A DNA stretch of 64,000 bases, from assembly GCF_000739615.1 (NCBI RefSeq), contig NZ_BATP01000022.1:310001-374000 (forward strand), given 5' to 3'. The translations under genes were made by a program, and so were the position numbers. Each line of letters starts with the position of its first letter. Position 1 is the stretch's first letter. Origin of the DNA: Haloferula sp. BvORR071. Its GTDB lineage: Bacteria; Verrucomicrobiota; Verrucomicrobiia; Verrucomicrobiales; Akkermansiaceae. The notes beneath the pieces are model-generated. The model ran no database searches. It was not told the origin of the DNA and saw only the letters and a list, made by a program, of their open reading frames with translations. Positions 62,969-64,000 of this stretch are shown here, in pieces.

Positions 62969-63074
62969 GCCCACTGGGTGCGCCGACTTTAGTCGGCAAG
63001 TTGTGGCCGGACGGCTTCTTCACACGGATATTGCTGGTCCTTCTGGCCGACCAAAGTCGGCGCACCCAGTGGGC
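62969..63074. repeat. Long inverted repeat with 29-bp arms
   Basis: Arms 62969-62997 and 63046-63074 match as complements at 28 of 29 positions, around a 48-bp loop. Each arm itself ends in a small palindrome (GCCGACTTTAGTCGGC and GCCGACCAAAGTCGGC). This looks like a dispersed palindromic repeat (MITE- or REP-like). Confidence 0.9.
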
Positions 63075-63158
63075 AACAGCTGAATTGGACACTCATCCAA
63101 ACCCAAACCACCGCCATTCAGACTCGCCCATCCCGCCACACCAAACCACCCTCAGCCC

Positions 63159-63926
63159 ATGAGCGCCTACACTTCCCTCGAAGCCCTACTCTACGACGCC
63201 TTCTGGGCGGAGGAAGGCGAGGCCGCCGAGCTGCCCTTCATGGAGCAAGTCCTCCACGAGCATCCCGGTCTCTCGCTGGAAGTCGGCTGTGGCTCCGGCC
63301 GCCTGCTGCTCCCGCTTCTCACCAAGGGCCACCAAGTCGAGGGTCTCGAACTCTCCCCCGACATGCTCGAGCTCTGCCGCAAGGCCGCGTCAGATCTCTC
63401 CCTCGCCCCCGTGCTCCACGAGGGCGACATGATGAACTTCGACCCGGGTACCCGCTACGCCTCCCTGCTCCTGCCCGCCTTCACCCTACAGCTCGCAAGC
63501 GATCCGGCTGCCGCACTCGCCCACTTCCACAAGCTGCTGGCACCCGGCGGCGTCATCTACATCAGCGTCTTCATCCCCTTCGCCGAGCTGCACAAGGAGC
63601 TGCCCGAAGATCAGTGGTACGAGGATCATCGTATCCCGTGGACCGAAGGCCGCAGCGGTGTCCTCGAAACCCGCCACCGACTCCAGCGCAAGGAGCGCAT
63701 CCTCGAACGCGAGCACCGCTACCGTATCGTCGACAAGGACGGCCAGGTGGAGGCCGAGCACCTCTCCAAGCAGACCCTGCGCTGGTTCACCGCCCGACAG
63801 CTCCACGGCCTACTCATGAAGGCGGGCTTCGAGCCCCTCCACGCCCTCGCCGACTTCGACCCCGAAGTCCCGGTCGACGAGGAAGCGCAGATCATCACCC
63901 TAGTAGCGCAGGCCCGGCCCTCGTAG
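63159..63926 (+). CDS. Class I SAM-dependent methyltransferase
   Basis: 255 residues. Motif I is LEVGCGSGRLLLPLL, followed by EGLELSPDMLELC with the acidic residue for SAM, and the motif III region LAPGGVIYISVFI. Substrate not evident. The leader is C/A-rich. The last codon overlaps a palindrome that forms a terminator-like hairpin (63923-63951). Confidence 0.9.
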   Translation: MSAYTSLEALLYDAFWAEEGEAAELPFMEQVLHEHPGLSLEVGCGSGRLLLPLLTKGHQVEGLELSPDMLELCRKAASDLSLAPVLHEGDMMNFDPGTRYASLLLPAFTLQLASDPAAALAHFHKLLAPGGVIYISVFIPFAELHKELPEDQWYEDHRIPWTEGRSGVLETRHRLQRKERILEREHRYRIVDKDGQVEAEHLSKQTLRWFTARQLHGLLMKAGFEPLHALADFDPEVPVDEEAQIITLVAQARPS

Positions 63927-63951
63927 CGGAACGGCGCAGCCGTTCCGCTAC
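63923..63951 (+). terminator. Perfect 13-bp hairpin overlapping the stop codon
   Basis: GTAGCGGAACGGC and GCCGTTCCGCTAC with a GCA loop, a perfect palindrome whose first arm contains the gene's TAG stop (63924-63926). Followed by TTGATTTCC, so it is terminator-like. The word occurs only once in this window but may be a dispersed repeat. Confidence 0.55.
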
Positions 63952-64000
63952 TTGATTTCCCGCCCTTGCGCGCTCTCCAAAATCCACCATCCTCCCCCCA

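Noticed and set aside
1-64000. CRISPR arrays, tRNA or rRNA genes, transposases, integrases
   Set aside because: No regularly spaced repeats, cloverleaf-like sequences or recombinase motifs were seen by eye.

Overview
The window is high-GC DNA with dense, mostly secreted or envelope-associated coding capacity. It looks like a chromosomal segment of a Verrucomicrobiota bacterium, plausibly a Luteolibacter/Akkermansia relative. This assignment is inference. It rests on a type IV pilus-like cluster whose gene order matches, as I recall it, the Akkermansia Amuc_1102-to-Amuc_1098 block (pilin, PilM/N-like, PilO-like, small secreted protein, secretin), on the many very large multidomain secreted proteins, and on C/A-rich leaders without a Shine-Dalgarno sequence in front of many genes. 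I see no tRNA, rRNA, CRISPR array, transposase or integrase.

Layout. 1-7330 (minus strand): the 5' part of a secreted metzincin protease, a small membrane protein, a PQQ/cytochrome c dehydrogenase, and three small envelope proteins. 7430-8170: a gene-poor, strongly structured stretch with two minus-strand intrinsic terminators, a candidate for one or two non-coding RNAs. 8200-11138 (minus): purM-purF. 11722-28687 (plus): the main system, about 18 co-directional genes. These are an ABC transporter pair, an orphan anchored protein with a CxxC-His motif, a PilT-like ATPase, two near-identical tandem pilins, a PilM/PilN-like fusion, a PilO-like protein, a 44-residue peptide gene, a small exported protein joined in frame to the secretin, an unknown 191-residue protein, the PilB and PilC homologues, and six more genes for a pseudopilin and unrecognised anchored or exported proteins. 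Strong hairpins after each pilin, after the secretin and before the pseudopilin divide the unit into expression blocks.

28779-33748: an alpha/beta hydrolase, a UPF0175/PIN toxin-antitoxin pair, an RpiB-serine hydroxymethyltransferase fusion, a cell-wall amidase and a low-molecular-weight phosphatase. 33785-42634: a giant quinoprotein-dihaem cytochrome fusion, a methyltransferase, and an iorA-iorB-dihaem cytochrome operon. With the dehydrogenase at 3662-5779 these suggest heavy use of periplasmic oxidations. 43023-63926: a secreted triple tail-collar protein, RecQ, a large helical-repeat protein, two tiny envelope genes, a dGTPase-like HD hydrolase, two overlapping beta-propeller genes, a DUF4407 membrane protein, a VOC protein, a GH43-like enzyme and a methyltransferase. 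Two long inverted repeats (32352-32449 and 62969-63074) are probably dispersed genomic repeats.

The most interesting point is the pilus cluster. A C8 tract at 19740-19747 decides whether the PilP-position protein and the secretin are fused or separate, and a 44-codon gene is coupled by ATGA overlaps on both sides just upstream. Coordinates and motifs were read from the sequence. Family names come from motif recognition without a database search.
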